From contig JADJTR010000002.1 of NCBI GenBank assembly GCA_016711085.1, forward strand, positions 186,001-250,000: a stretch of 64,000 nt of DNA. The letters run 5' to 3'. Below, one piece after another: positions 36,755 to 49,071 of the stretch. Each line of letters opens with the position of its first letter. Position 1 is the stretch's first letter. A program made the position numbers and the translations under genes. The notes beneath the pieces were generated by a model. That model had not been told where the DNA came from. It searched no databases and worked only from the letters and a program-made list of their open reading frames with translations. This stretch comes from Phyllobacteriaceae bacterium. Its GTDB lineage: Bacteria > Pseudomonadota > Alphaproteobacteria > Rhizobiales > Rhizobiaceae.

Positions 36755-37948
36755 ATGAACATTCACGAGTATCAGGGCAAAGCCGTTCTCAAGGAGTTCG
36801 GCGTGCCGGTTTCGGCCGGCTACCCGGCGTTGACGGTCGACGAAGCCGTCGCCGGGGCGAAGCAACTCCCCGGACCGCTCTACGTCGTCAAGAGCCAGAT
36901 CCATGCCGGCGGCCGCGGCAAGGGCAAGTTCAAGGAACTCGGCGCGGACGCCAAGGGCGGCGTTCGCCTCGCCTTCTCGCTCGACGAGGTCAAGGCGCAT
37001 GCTTCCGAGATGCTCGGCAATACGCTGGTGACGCTGCAGACCGGCCCGGCAGGCAAGCAGGTCAACCGCCTCTACATCGAGGATGGCTCGGACATCGAGA
37101 AGGAGTTCTATCTCTCGATCCTCGTCGACCGCGAAACCTCGCATGTGGCCTTCGTCGTTTCGACCGAAGGCGGAATGAACATCGAGGAAGTGGCGCACGA
37201 TACGCCGGAGAAGATCCGCACCTTCACCGTCGATCCGGCCACCGGCTTCATGCCGCATCACGGCCGCGCCATCGCCCAGACGCTCGGCCTTTCCGGCGAT
37301 CTGGCCAAGCAGGCGGCAAAGGTCGGGGCCCAGCTCTACAAGGCCTTCGTCGACAAGGACATGGCGATGCTGGAGATCAACCCGCTGATCGTCACCAGGC
37401 AGGGCCAGATCCGGGCGCTCGACGCCAAGGTGAATTTCGATGGCAACGCCCTTTTCCGCCATCCGGAAATCGTGGCTTTGCGCGACGTGACCGAGGAGGA
37501 CGAGAAGGAAATCGAGGCCTCGAAATTCGATCTCGCCTATATCGCGCTCGACGGCACCATCGGCTGCATGGTCAACGGCGCCGGCCTTGCCATGGCGACG
37601 CTCGACATCATCAAGCTCTACGGCGAAGAGCCGGCGAACTTCCTCGATGTCGGCGGCGGCGCGACGGAAGAAAAGGTCACGGCGGCGTTCAAGATCATCA
37701 CCGCCGATCCCAAGGTGAAGGGCATCCTGGTCAACATCTTCGGCGGCATCATGAAATGCGACATCATCGCCAACGGCGTGCTCGCCGCGGTCAAGGCCGT
37801 CGGCCTGCAGGTGCCGCTGGTGGTGCGCCTCGAAGGCACCAATGTCGAACTCGGCAAGCAGATCATCCGCGATTCGGGCCTCAATGTCATTCCGGCCGAC
37901 GACCTGGATGACGCGGCGCAGAAGATCGTCAAAGCGGTGAGGGGTTGA
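36755..37948 (+). CDS. sucC: Succinyl-CoA synthetase beta subunit
   Basis: 397 aa. With SucD it makes succinate and ATP or GTP from succinyl-CoA. ATP-grasp domain opening MNIHEYQGKAVLKEFGVPV, the QIHAGGRGKGKFKELG loop, and the C-terminal ligase part with NIFGGIMKCDIIANG. ATG at 36755, ten bases after the mdh stop, with GAGGGAGCC before it. In most relatives sucD follows directly; here a vapBC toxin-antitoxin pair (38002-38647) with its own operator lies between them. Confidence 0.97.
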   Translation: MNIHEYQGKAVLKEFGVPVSAGYPALTVDEAVAGAKQLPGPLYVVKSQIHAGGRGKGKFKELGADAKGGVRLAFSLDEVKAHASEMLGNTLVTLQTGPAGKQVNRLYIEDGSDIEKEFYLSILVDRETSHVAFVVSTEGGMNIEEVAHDTPEKIRTFTVDPATGFMPHHGRAIAQTLGLSGDLAKQAAKVGAQLYKAFVDKDMAMLEINPLIVTRQGQIRALDAKVNFDGNALFRHPEIVALRDVTEEDEKEIEASKFDLAYIALDGTIGCMVNGAGLAMATLDIIKLYGEEPANFLDVGGGATEEKVTAAFKIITADPKVKGILVNIFGGIMKCDIIANGVLAAVKAVGLQVPLVVRLEGTNVELGKQIIRDSGLNVIPADDLDDAAQKIVKAVRG

Positions 37949-37955
37949 GAATTGG

Positions 37956-37992
37956 CACATAATCGCACATATTTCGACTGTGTGATTATGTG
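37956..37992. promoter_or_regulatory. Inverted-repeat operator upstream of vapB
   Basis: Two 14-base arms, CACATAATCGCACA (37956-37969) and TGTGTGATTATGTG (37979-37992), match at 13 of 14 pairs around a 9-base AT-rich spacer. It starts 8 bases after the sucC stop and ends 9 bases before the vapB ATG. The position is that of a VapBC autorepression site. It may also be a hairpin in the sucC message. Confidence 0.75.
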
Positions 37993-38001
37993 GATAGCGC
38001 A

Positions 38002-38304
38002 ATGAAAAATGTGACCCTAGCCATCGACGAAGAACTGCTCGGCAGGGCGCGCGCGCTTGCCGAAAACCGCAAGACGTCGCTAAACGCCATGATCCGCTCG
38101 CTGCTCGCCGAGGAAGTGGAGCAGGAGGACCGGGTCGCCTGTGCCAAGGCCGGGATGAAGGACCTAATGGACGCGGCGGAACGACGCGACGCCGGTGGCG
38201 CGCCCTACGTCTGGAACAGAAAGGACGCCTATGCCGAGCGGGAGGATCGACTGCTTTCTCGACACGAACGTCCTGATCTACGCGGCTTCGGAGAGGAATC
38301 GTGA
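38002..38304 (+). CDS. vapB: VapB-type antitoxin (ribbon-helix-helix)
   Basis: A 100-residue antitoxin. MKNVTLAIDEELLGRARALA followed by ENRKTSLNAMIRSLLAEEV is the ribbon-helix-helix DNA-binding domain. The C-terminal YVWNRKDAYAEREDRLLSRH and HERPDLRGF region is the toxin-wrapping tail of this VapB group. ATG at 38002; a GTG at 37990 lies inside the operator arm. It overlaps vapC by 74 bases in another frame. It likely binds the repeat at 37956-37992 to repress the pair. Confidence 0.88.
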   Translation: MKNVTLAIDEELLGRARALAENRKTSLNAMIRSLLAEEVEQEDRVACAKAGMKDLMDAAERRDAGGAPYVWNRKDAYAEREDRLLSRHERPDLRGFGEES

Positions 38305-38647
38305 CCCGTTCAAGGCTCCGATCGCCCGTAATCTTGTGCTCGGCGCCTCGTTTGGCGTGTCGGGCCAGACCCTGGCCGAATTCACGGCGGTATCGCGCAG
38401 GAAATCGCTCGTCGCCGATGAAGCGATCGCGCGTTGGCTTGCTTTTCTCGGCGCCTGCCCGTTCCTGCCGGTCGACGCCATCCATGTTCGCGCCGGCCTC
38501 GACCTCGCGCGTCGCCATCGTCTCGACTACTACGACGCGGCCCTGCTCGCCGCCGCCGAGCGCCTCGGCGCTCCTGTGTTTTACACAGAAGATCTCAATC
38601 ACGGCCAAACCTACGGCTCAGTTCGCGCCGTCAACCCGTTCCTCTGA
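38231..38647 (+). CDS. vapC: VapC-type toxin, PIN-domain ribonuclease
   Basis: A 138-residue PIN nuclease. Acidic active-site residues: Asp 11 in DCFLDTNVLIY, Glu in GQTLAEFTAVSRRK, Asp in HRLDYYDAALLAAAERLG, and the closing TEDLNHGQTYGSVRAVNPF. PIN toxins cut tRNAs or rRNA when VapB is lost. ATG at 38231 lies within vapB (74-base overlap). It ends 29 bases before sucD. The gene appears intact, so the module is probably active. Confidence 0.92.
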   Translation: MPSGRIDCFLDTNVLIYAASERNRDPFKAPIARNLVLGASFGVSGQTLAEFTAVSRRKSLVADEAIARWLAFLGACPFLPVDAIHVRAGLDLARRHRLDYYDAALLAAAERLGAPVFYTEDLNHGQTYGSVRAVNPFL

Positions 38648-38676
38648 ATCCTGATCGACCGAGGGAAATCCGCCCC

Positions 38677-39567
38677 ATGTCCATCCTGATCAACGCCAGC
38701 ACCAAAGTGATCACCCAGGGCCTTACCGGCGCGCAGGGTACCTTCCACACGCAACAGGCTCTCGCCTACGGCACGAAAATGGTCGGCGGCGTGACGCCGG
38801 GCAAGGGCGGCCAGACGCACGCGGAAACCGGCCTGCCGGTGTTCGATTCGGTGCTGGAAGCCAAACAGAAAACCGGCGCGACCGCGACGGCGATCTATGT
38901 GCCGCCGCCTTTCGCCGCCGACGCCATCGCCGAAGCCATTTCGGCGGAAATGGGGTTGATCGTCTGCATCACCGAGGGCATTCCGGTCGCCGACATGGTC
39001 AAGGTCAAGAAGCAGCTCGCCGGCTCGAAATCGCGACTCATCGGCCCGAACTGCCCGGGCGTGCTGACGCCGAACGAGTGCAAGATCGGCATCATGCCGG
39101 GCTCCATCTTCAAAAAGGGCAATGTCGGCATCCTGTCGCGCTCCGGCACGCTGACCTATGAGGCGGTGTTCCAGACCACCAACGAGGGCCTTGGCCAGAC
39201 CACGGCCGTCGGCATCGGCGGCGATCCGGTCAAGGGCACCGAGTTCATCGACATGCTCGAAATGTTCCTCGCCGATCCCGAGACCCACTCGATCATCATG
39301 ATCGGCGAGATCGGCGGCTCGGCCGAGGAAGACGCCGCCCAGTTCATCAGCGACGAGGCCAAGCGCGGGCGAAGCAAGCCGATGGTTGGTTTCGTCGCCG
39401 GCCGCACCGCCCCTCCGGGACGACGAATGGGCCATGCCGGCGCCATCATCTCCGGCGGCAAGGGCGGCGCGGAGGACAAGATCGCGGCGATGGAGGCAGC
39501 GGGCATCCGCGTGTCGCCGTCGCCGGCCCGTCTCGGCAAAACGCTTGTCGACGTGCTGAAGGGCTGA
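38677..39567 (+). CDS. sucD: Succinyl-CoA synthetase alpha subunit
   Basis: 296 aa. Carries the CoA-binding N-domain (SILINASTKVITQGLTGAQG), the phosphorylated His in GRRMGHAGAIISGGKGGA near residue 248, and GPNCPGVLTP. It completes the SucCD ligase although it is separated from sucC by the vapBC pair. ATG at 38677 with GAGGGAAAT upstream. sucA follows after a 102-base gap that holds GC-rich hairpins but no clear terminator. Confidence 0.97.
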   Translation: MSILINASTKVITQGLTGAQGTFHTQQALAYGTKMVGGVTPGKGGQTHAETGLPVFDSVLEAKQKTGATATAIYVPPPFAADAIAEAISAEMGLIVCITEGIPVADMVKVKKQLAGSKSRLIGPNCPGVLTPNECKIGIMPGSIFKKGNVGILSRSGTLTYEAVFQTTNEGLGQTTAVGIGGDPVKGTEFIDMLEMFLADPETHSIIMIGEIGGSAEEDAAQFISDEAKRGRSKPMVGFVAGRTAPPGRRMGHAGAIISGGKGGAEDKIAAMEAAGIRVSPSPARLGKTLVDVLKG

Positions 39568-39669
39568 AGGGACGACCGGGCGGGAACCAACCCGGCCGGG
39601 ATATTTGGCGGCCAAACGCCGCCGGGAAACGCACCAAGGGAGCGGGGTGAAGAGCCCCGTAGTACCGCA

Positions 39670-43842
<4,173 letters not shown>

Positions 43843-43843
43843 G

Positions 43844-44344
43844 ATGCGCGGGCGCGCAACGGCCTTCGCGGCACTCTGTTTCGCGGCGACGCCTGCGAAT
43901 GCCGCGTGCTGGCAGGAGCTGGCGGTTTACGCCGAAGCGCAGGCGAAAGCGGAAATCGCTTTCCAGGGCGCGCGGCCGGATGACGGCGTGCTGCACCGCT
44001 TCAGGATCACGTTCCCGGAAAACGGCGTGACCTTCGAGGGCGCGATGCTGCCGGGCGATGCGCCGATCGCGCGGCCATGGGCGGTGGTGACGCACAATTG
44101 CCCGCAGGGCGATGCGACCGGCGAGGAGATCGCCGCCTGCACCGTCTGGCAGGGGCCGATCTACGGCGTCGACGCGACGGGCAACGTGTTCTTCCTGCCC
44201 GAGGCGAACGCCGGACACGAAGCCGCCGCGACGCTGCTGCTGCCCGATTTCGGCGCGGCGGTGCGCCTGTCTGCGGCGTGGGGGGCGAAGGGCCTTTCGA
44301 CCGCGCCGAAGGACGATTTCAAACTCACGGGCTGCCAGGACTAG
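43844..44344 (+). CDS. Hypothetical secreted protein within the suc-lpd operon
   Basis: A 166-residue protein with a short signal peptide (FAALCFAATPANA). The mature part has four cysteines (ACWQEL, HNCPQG, AACTVW, TGCQD), so two disulfides are possible, and blocks RFRITFPENGVTFEGAMLPGD and GVDATGNVFFLPE. The start ATG is one base after the sucB stop, and lpdA follows after 23 bases, so it is part of the operon. No family or function recognised; its link to the dehydrogenase complex is probably only genetic, because it is exported. Confidence 0.75.
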   Translation: MRGRATAFAALCFAATPANAACWQELAVYAEAQAKAEIAFQGARPDDGVLHRFRITFPENGVTFEGAMLPGDAPIARPWAVVTHNCPQGDATGEEIAACTVWQGPIYGVDATGNVFFLPEANAGHEAAATLLLPDFGAAVRLSAAWGAKGLSTAPKDDFKLTGCQD

Positions 44345-44367
44345 GCGCCGACAAGAGGGATTAAGAC

Positions 44368-45771
44368 ATGGCCTACGATCTCGTCGTCATCGGTTCCGGC
44401 CCCGGCGGCTATGTCTGCGCCGTCAAGGCGGCGCAGCTCGGCCTGAAGACCGCCATCGTGGAGAAACGCGCCACGCTCGGCGGCACCTGCCTCAATGTCG
44501 GCTGCATCCCGTCGAAGGCGCTGCTGCACGCTTCCGAAATGCTCGCCGAAGCGGAGCATTCCTTCGCCAAACTCGGGGTCAAGACCGGCAGGATAGAAGC
44601 CGATCTGCCGGCGATGATGGCGCACAGGCAGGCGACCGTGAAGGCCAATGTCGACGGCGTCGCGTTTCTGATGAAGAAGAACAAGATCGATGTCGTGCGC
44701 GGAACGGGCAAGCTCGCCGGCGCGGGCAAGGTCGCCGTCGCGGGCGAGGACGGCGCGGAAACCGTTCTGGAGACAAAGGCGATCGTCATCGCCACCGGCT
44801 CGGACGTCGCCGGCATTCCCGGCGTCGAGGTCGCCTTCGACGAGAAGGTCATCGTGTCGTCGACCGGCGCGCTAGAGCTGGAGAAAATCCCCGCCACGAT
44901 GATCGTGGTCGGCGGCGGCGTCATCGGGCTGGAGCTCGGCTCGGTCTGGTCGCGCCTCGGGGCGAAGGTCACGGTCGTCGAGTATCTCGATGCAATCCTT
45001 GGCGGCATGGATGGCGAGATCGCCAAACAGGCGCAGAGGGCGCTGGCCAAGCAGGGGCTGGAGTTCAGGCTCGGCGCGAAGGTCACCGGCGTGACGAAGG
45101 GCAAGAAGGGCGCGAGCGTGACGTTCGAGCCGGTCAAGGGCGGCGCTGCCGAAACGCTTGAGGCCGAAATCGTGCTCGTCGCCACCGGCCGCAAGCCCTA
45201 CACCGAAGGCCTCGGCCTCGATGCCGCCGGCGTGACGGTGGAGCGCGGCCGCATCGCCATCGACGATCATTTCCGCACGAGCGCGCCGGGCGTCTACGCC
45301 ATCGGCGACGTGGTCCGCGGTCCGATGCTCGCCCACAAGGCGGAGGACGAGGGCGTCGCCGTCGCCGAAATCCTCGCCGGCGGGAAAGGCCACGTGAATT
45401 ACGGCGTCATTCCGGGCGTGGTCTACACCGCGCCGGAGGTCGCCTCAGTCGGCGTGACCGAGGAGGAGGCGAAAGCGTCAGGCGCGGCTTACAAGGTCGG
45501 CAAGTTTCCGTTCACGGCGAACGGCCGGGCCCGCGCCATGCTGGCGACCGACGGGCTGGTCAAAATCATCGCCGACGCGGCGAGCGACCGCGTGCTCGGC
45601 GTCCATATTCTCGGCCACGGCGCCGGCGAGATGATCCACGAGGCGGCGGTGCTGATGGAGTTCGGCGGCTCTTCGGAAGATCTGGCGCGCACCTGCCATG
45701 CCCACCCGACGATGAGCGAAGCGGTGAAGGAAGCGGCGCTGGCCACCTGGGCCAAGCCGATTCACGTGTGA
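44368..45771 (+). CDS. lpdA: Dihydrolipoamide dehydrogenase (E3)
   Basis: Flavoprotein that reoxidises lipoyl groups of E2 with NAD. 467 aa. FAD-binding VVIGSGPGGYVCAVKAAQLG, redox disulfide GGTCLNVGCIPSK (Cys 41, Cys 46), NAD-binding IVVGGGVIGLELGSVW, and the C-terminal active-site HAHPTMSEAVKEA (His-Pro-Thr). AGAGGGATTAAG precedes the ATG. End of the TCA operon that begins with mdh. Confidence 0.98.
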   Translation: MAYDLVVIGSGPGGYVCAVKAAQLGLKTAIVEKRATLGGTCLNVGCIPSKALLHASEMLAEAEHSFAKLGVKTGRIEADLPAMMAHRQATVKANVDGVAFLMKKNKIDVVRGTGKLAGAGKVAVAGEDGAETVLETKAIVIATGSDVAGIPGVEVAFDEKVIVSSTGALELEKIPATMIVVGGGVIGLELGSVWSRLGAKVTVVEYLDAILGGMDGEIAKQAQRALAKQGLEFRLGAKVTGVTKGKKGASVTFEPVKGGAAETLEAEIVLVATGRKPYTEGLGLDAAGVTVERGRIAIDDHFRTSAPGVYAIGDVVRGPMLAHKAEDEGVAVAEILAGGKGHVNYGVIPGVVYTAPEVASVGVTEEEAKASGAAYKVGKFPFTANGRARAMLATDGLVKIIADAASDRVLGVHILGHGAGEMIHEAAVLMEFGGSSEDLARTCHAHPTMSEAVKEAALATWAKPIHV

Positions 45772-45864
45772 CGGCCAAGCTTTTTCGCGGTAGTCTTTTC
45801 TGCAACTATGGCTTGTATCGCGATTGCTATTCGTGCATGATCGACTTCCGTTCGGGAGACGTAC

Positions 45865-46131
45865 ATGCGCGACTGGCTGGATCGGGAATTCGTCAAGATC
45901 GCGGTCTTCGCGGCGGCTTTTGACCTCTTTTCCCGCTATTTTGCACAGATCGGCACGCACCAACTTGTCGCCTACGGGCTGGATCGAGGCTGGCCCATGC
46001 CTGTCAACGAACGCCTATTTGTCTATGCGGTCTATTTCGACATGTTCGCCAGCTTGTTGTTCTGGCTCGCATGGTTCGGTCTGGCTTTCCGCCTGATACG
46101 CCTGCTCGACCCCGCAAAGGGCAAGGCGTGA
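45865..46131 (+). CDS. Small membrane protein, unknown
   Basis: An 88-residue protein with two hydrophobic stretches (about 10-30 and 55-78), Phe/Tyr/Trp-rich, for example FDMFASLLFWLAWFGLAF, and a short basic tail. GGGAGAC before ATG 45865 supports this start over a GTG-type start at 45824. It follows lpdA by 93 bases. No family recognised. Confidence 0.6.
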   Translation: MRDWLDREFVKIAVFAAAFDLFSRYFAQIGTHQLVAYGLDRGWPMPVNERLFVYAVYFDMFASLLFWLAWFGLAFRLIRLLDPAKGKA

Positions 46132-46152
46132 TCGCGAAATCCTTCGCAGCGT

Positions 46153-46365
46153 CTATTCGAGGTCGCGTTTGGCTTTCAGCAGTTCTGCATCGGATACGGC
46201 CCCTTCGGTCGCCGATGTCGTCACCGTATCGACCGGCGTCGACAGCGGCGCGGCGAGCGCCGCGACCCGCGTCATGTCGGCCGATGCCGACTGGTTCTTC
46301 ATCGGGCAGGCGGAGGCCGCGCCGGCGAATACGAAGGCGAGGCCAAGCGACAGAATCCATTTCAT
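46153..46365 (-). CDS. Small lipoprotein
   Basis: A 70-residue protein with signal peptide and lipobox FAGAASAC (Cys 20), then a Ser/Thr/Ala-rich mature part with VSDAELLKAKRDLE at the end, predicted helical. Likely an outer-membrane lipoprotein. Its 3' end is 21 bases from the convergent small membrane gene. No family recognised. Confidence 0.65.
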   Translation of the reverse strand: MKWILSLGLAFVFAGAASACPMKNQSASADMTRVAALAAPLSTPVDTVTTSATEGAVSDAELLKAKRDLE

Positions 46366-46445
46366 GAATCATCTCCCGGATATCCGCGTCACGGTCGGGA
46401 GGTTACCAGCGATCGGGCGGCCGGCGAAATCACGATTGCGCGCGT

Positions 46446-46568
46446 TCAGCGCGCCGCGGCGATCAGCAGATTGAGGAAAAACGCCGCGACAAGGACGACA
46501 TTGGCGACGCCAATGATGGCGAGTGCGTGGTCGGCGTGACGGTCGGCAAGGGCGATGGCCTGTTTCAT
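46446..46568 (-). CDS. Very small putative membrane protein (40 aa)
   Basis: ATG at 46568, preceded by GACGGA, opens a 40-codon frame: a charged start (MKQAIALADRHADHAL) then one hydrophobic helix IIGVANVVLVAAFFLNLLI and a basic end (AAAR). The gap between the lipoprotein and xerC holds no other gene. The hydrophobic pattern supports coding, but without homology this is tentative. Confidence 0.35.
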   Translation of the reverse strand: MKQAIALADRHADHALAIIGVANVVLVAAFFLNLLIAAAR

Positions 46569-46631
46569 GTCCGTCAATCTGGCGCAAAAAGGTGGAAAAG
46601 CCTTTAATCGGACCTGTCGAATGCGCCGCGT

Positions 46632-47570
46632 TCACGCGCGGGGGTGCGCGGCGGCGTAGGCCTCGAGCAGGCGGGCGGAATCGACGCCGGCGTAGATCTG
46701 CGTCGTCGACAGGCTGGCGTGGCCGAGCAATTCCTGGATGGTCCTCAGATCGCCGCCGCGCCCGAGCAGATGTGTGGCGAAGGAATGGCGCAGCGCGTGC
46801 GGCGTCGCGGTCTCCGGCAGGTCGAGGGCGGCGCGCATGCGGCGCATCTCGGCCTGGACGATCTCGGCGCGCAGCGGCCCGCCGCGGACGCCGCGAAACA
46901 GGGGCTGGCCGGGCGCGAGATCGAAGGGGCAGAGGCGGCGGTATTCGCCAAGCGCGCGGTGAATGGCCGGCAGCAATGGCGCGATCCGGGTCTTGCCGCC
47001 CTTGCCGACAACGCGCAGCGCTGTCTCCGTTCCCTGCCGCAAGGCCGCGCCGTCGAGGCCGAGCGCTTCCGAAATGCGCAGGCCGCAGCCATAGAGCAGA
47101 GTGAACACGGCGGCGTTGCGGGCGGCGATCCATGGCTCCTCGGCCAGCTGGCCGGCCGGGGAGGCGACGGCAAGCGCATCCTTCGCCGTCAACGGGCGCG
47201 GCAGCGATTTCGGCTGCTTCGGCCCGCGCATGGCCGACGCCCCGGCGGCGTTGGCGAGGCCGCGTCGTTCAAGGAAACGCAGCAGCGATTTGACCGCCGC
47301 CAGGCCGCGCGCCAGCGTGCGCGCCTCGGCCCCGTCCTTGCGGCGCTGCGCCAGGAAGGCGCGGAAATCGGCGGGCTTCAGTTCGGCGACCGCCGCAAGC
47401 CCCGGCGGACCGCCGAAATGGCCGGTCAGAAAAGCCAGGAAAAACCGGGTGTCGCGCTCGTAGGCTTCGACGGTGTTCACCGACAGGCGGCGCTCATTGG
47501 CCAACGCATCGAGCCAGTCGGCGCGGGCGTCGGCAAGGTCGGGTCGGGCGGCAAGGAGGAATTCGGGCAT
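46632..47570 (-). CDS. xerC: Tyrosine recombinase XerC
   Basis: A 312-residue site-specific recombinase that, with XerD, resolves chromosome dimers at dif. N-terminal SAM-like domain from DWLDALANERRLSVNTVEAYERD. Catalytic residues: Arg in YGCGLRISEAL, Lys in VVGKGGKTR, His-x-x-Arg in TPHALRHSFATHLL, His in LLGHASLSTTQIY, and Tyr in the same block. Length and sequence are those of chromosomal XerC rather than a phage integrase; no att-like repeats are seen beside it. Confidence 0.94.
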   Translation of the reverse strand: MPEFLLAARPDLADARADWLDALANERRLSVNTVEAYERDTRFFLAFLTGHFGGPPGLAAVAELKPADFRAFLAQRRKDGAEARTLARGLAAVKSLLRFLERRGLANAAGASAMRGPKQPKSLPRPLTAKDALAVASPAGQLAEEPWIAARNAAVFTLLYGCGLRISEALGLDGAALRQGTETALRVVGKGGKTRIAPLLPAIHRALGEYRRLCPFDLAPGQPLFRGVRGGPLRAEIVQAEMRRMRAALDLPETATPHALRHSFATHLLGRGGDLRTIQELLGHASLSTTQIYAGVDSARLLEAYAAAHPRA

Positions 47571-47649
47571 GGACTAAGACTGGCTTGTTGCGGTTAAGGA
47601 AGCGTGAACGCCGGTTGAATCGCGACGGGGCGGCGTCTATTCACGTCGC

Positions 47650-48185
47650 ATGTCCAAGCCATCTAACCCCGTCCAGCTCGGAATCGTCGGCGCGCCGCAC
47701 GGCGTGAAGGGGGAGCTGCGCGTCAAGAGCTTCACCGCCGATCCGCTGGCGATCGGCGGCTACGGACCGTTGTTCCTCGGCGATGGGCGGGCATTGAACA
47801 TCCTGGCGCTGCGCCCGCAGGGAGACATGCTGGTCGCCCGCTTCGACGGCGTGACGACGCGCGAACAGGCGGCGGGGTTGACCAACAAGGCGCTGTTCGT
47901 CGACCGCTCCCTGTTGCCTGACACGGGAGACGAGGAATTCTACCACGCCGATCTCGTCGGGCTCGAAGCGCGCGATCTTGCCGGCGGGCTCATCGGCCGC
48001 GTGGTCGGCGTGCAGGATTTCGGGGCCGGCGACATTCTCGAAATCCGCCTCGCCGACGGCGCGGCGTGTTTGCGCCGTTCAGCAAGGCGGCGGTTCCGGC
48101 CGTCGACGTGAATGGCGGGACCGTCACGCTCGACCCGGTCGCCGCCGGTCTTTCGGCGACCGACGACGACGGAGAACGGCCATGA
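47650..48185 (+). pseudogene. rimM: Ribosome maturation factor RimM, one frameshift near the 3' end
   Basis: Assists 30S head assembly near S19. The first 138 codons give the RimM domains (LGIVGAPHGVKGELRVKSFT; DLVGLEARDLAGGLIGRVVGVQDFGAGDILEIRL). After LADG the frame goes wrong and stops at 48111. The expected RGVFAPFSKAAVPAVDVNGG and the remaining C-terminus follow in another frame up to TGA at 48183-48185, which overlaps the trmD ATG. Restoring one C at 48060/48061 repairs the gene to about 178 aa. Because rimM-trmD-rplS is a core operon, a sequencing indel is the likely cause. Confidence 0.92.
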
Positions 48186-48871
48186 GCTTTCGCGCCACGG
48201 TGCTGACGCTATACCCGGAGATGTTTCCCGGCCATCTCGGCGTTTCGCTCGCGGGCCGCGCGCTGGAGCGCGGCGACTGGAAGCTCGACGCGGTGCATAT
48301 CCGCGATTTCGCGCCTGACCGCCATCGCACCGTCGATGACACGCCGGCCGGCGGCGGCGCCGGCATGGTGATGCGCGCCGACGTGCTGGCGAAGGCCATA
48401 GACGCGTCGTCGCCGGACGGCGATCCGCGCCCCCGCCTGCTGATGAGCCCGCGCGGCGCGCCGCTGACGCAGGCATTCGTGCGCGAACTCGCCGGCGGGC
48501 CGGGCGTCGTCATCGTCTGCGGCCGGTTCGAGGGCGTCGACCAGCGCGTCATCGACGGGCGGGCTCTGCGCGAAGTGTCGGTCGGCGATTACATTCTCTC
48601 CGGCGGAGAACCGGCGGCGTTGACGCTGCTCGACGCGGTGGTGCGGCTGCTGCCGGGCGTCATGGGCAATGAGGCGTCGGGCGAGGACGAGAGCTTCGAA
48701 AACGGCCTGTTGGAGCATCCGCACTATACCCGCCCGCAGGATTGGGCGGGCCGCGCCATCCCGGACGTGCTGATGTCCGGCAATCACGCCAGGATCGCCG
48801 AATGGCGGCGCGGCGAAGCGGAAAAACTGACGCGCGCGCGCCGGCCCGACCTGCTTCCGCCGAAAAAATGA
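48182..48871 (+). CDS. trmD: tRNA (guanine37-N1)-methyltransferase
   Basis: 229 aa, a SPOUT-class enzyme making m1G37 in tRNAs to prevent frameshifting. FRATVLTLYPEMFPG start, DTPAGGGAGMVMRADV, the knotted AdoMet site VCGRFEGVDQRVID and SVGDYILSGGEPAALTLLDA, and the C-terminal HPHYTRPQDWAG. ATG at 48182 overlaps the repaired rimM stop (ATGA). rplS follows after a 200-base gap that I can say nothing specific about. Confidence 0.97.
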   Translation: MSFRATVLTLYPEMFPGHLGVSLAGRALERGDWKLDAVHIRDFAPDRHRTVDDTPAGGGAGMVMRADVLAKAIDASSPDGDPRPRLLMSPRGAPLTQAFVRELAGGPGVVIVCGRFEGVDQRVIDGRALREVSVGDYILSGGEPAALTLLDAVVRLLPGVMGNEASGEDESFENGLLEHPHYTRPQDWAGRAIPDVLMSGNHARIAEWRRGEAEKLTRARRPDLLPPKK

Positions 48872-49071
48872 CCGCGCCCGCGTGACAAAGGCGCGCCAAC
48901 CGTGTATGCGCGCCACCGAACCGGGCATTCACGACCCGGTCTCCGTCAACAACGGATGCGAAACGCCCTTGTTCCCGGGTTCGCCGGGGGCATCGCCGAT
49001 GCGGCCCGATACGGCTGCGGGCGACAAGCGGGCGCTCTGGCCTCCACAGAAGAAAACAGTAGGAGTCCGCC

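Noticed and set aside
46632..47570. Tyrosine recombinase as evidence of a genomic island
   Set aside because: Length and sequence are those of chromosomal XerC, and no adjacent tRNA, direct repeats or phage genes are seen.
48872..49071. Possible bL19 autoregulatory leader in the gap before rplS
   Set aside because: The gap is GC-rich and can fold, but I could not identify a known leader motif or conserved pairing.
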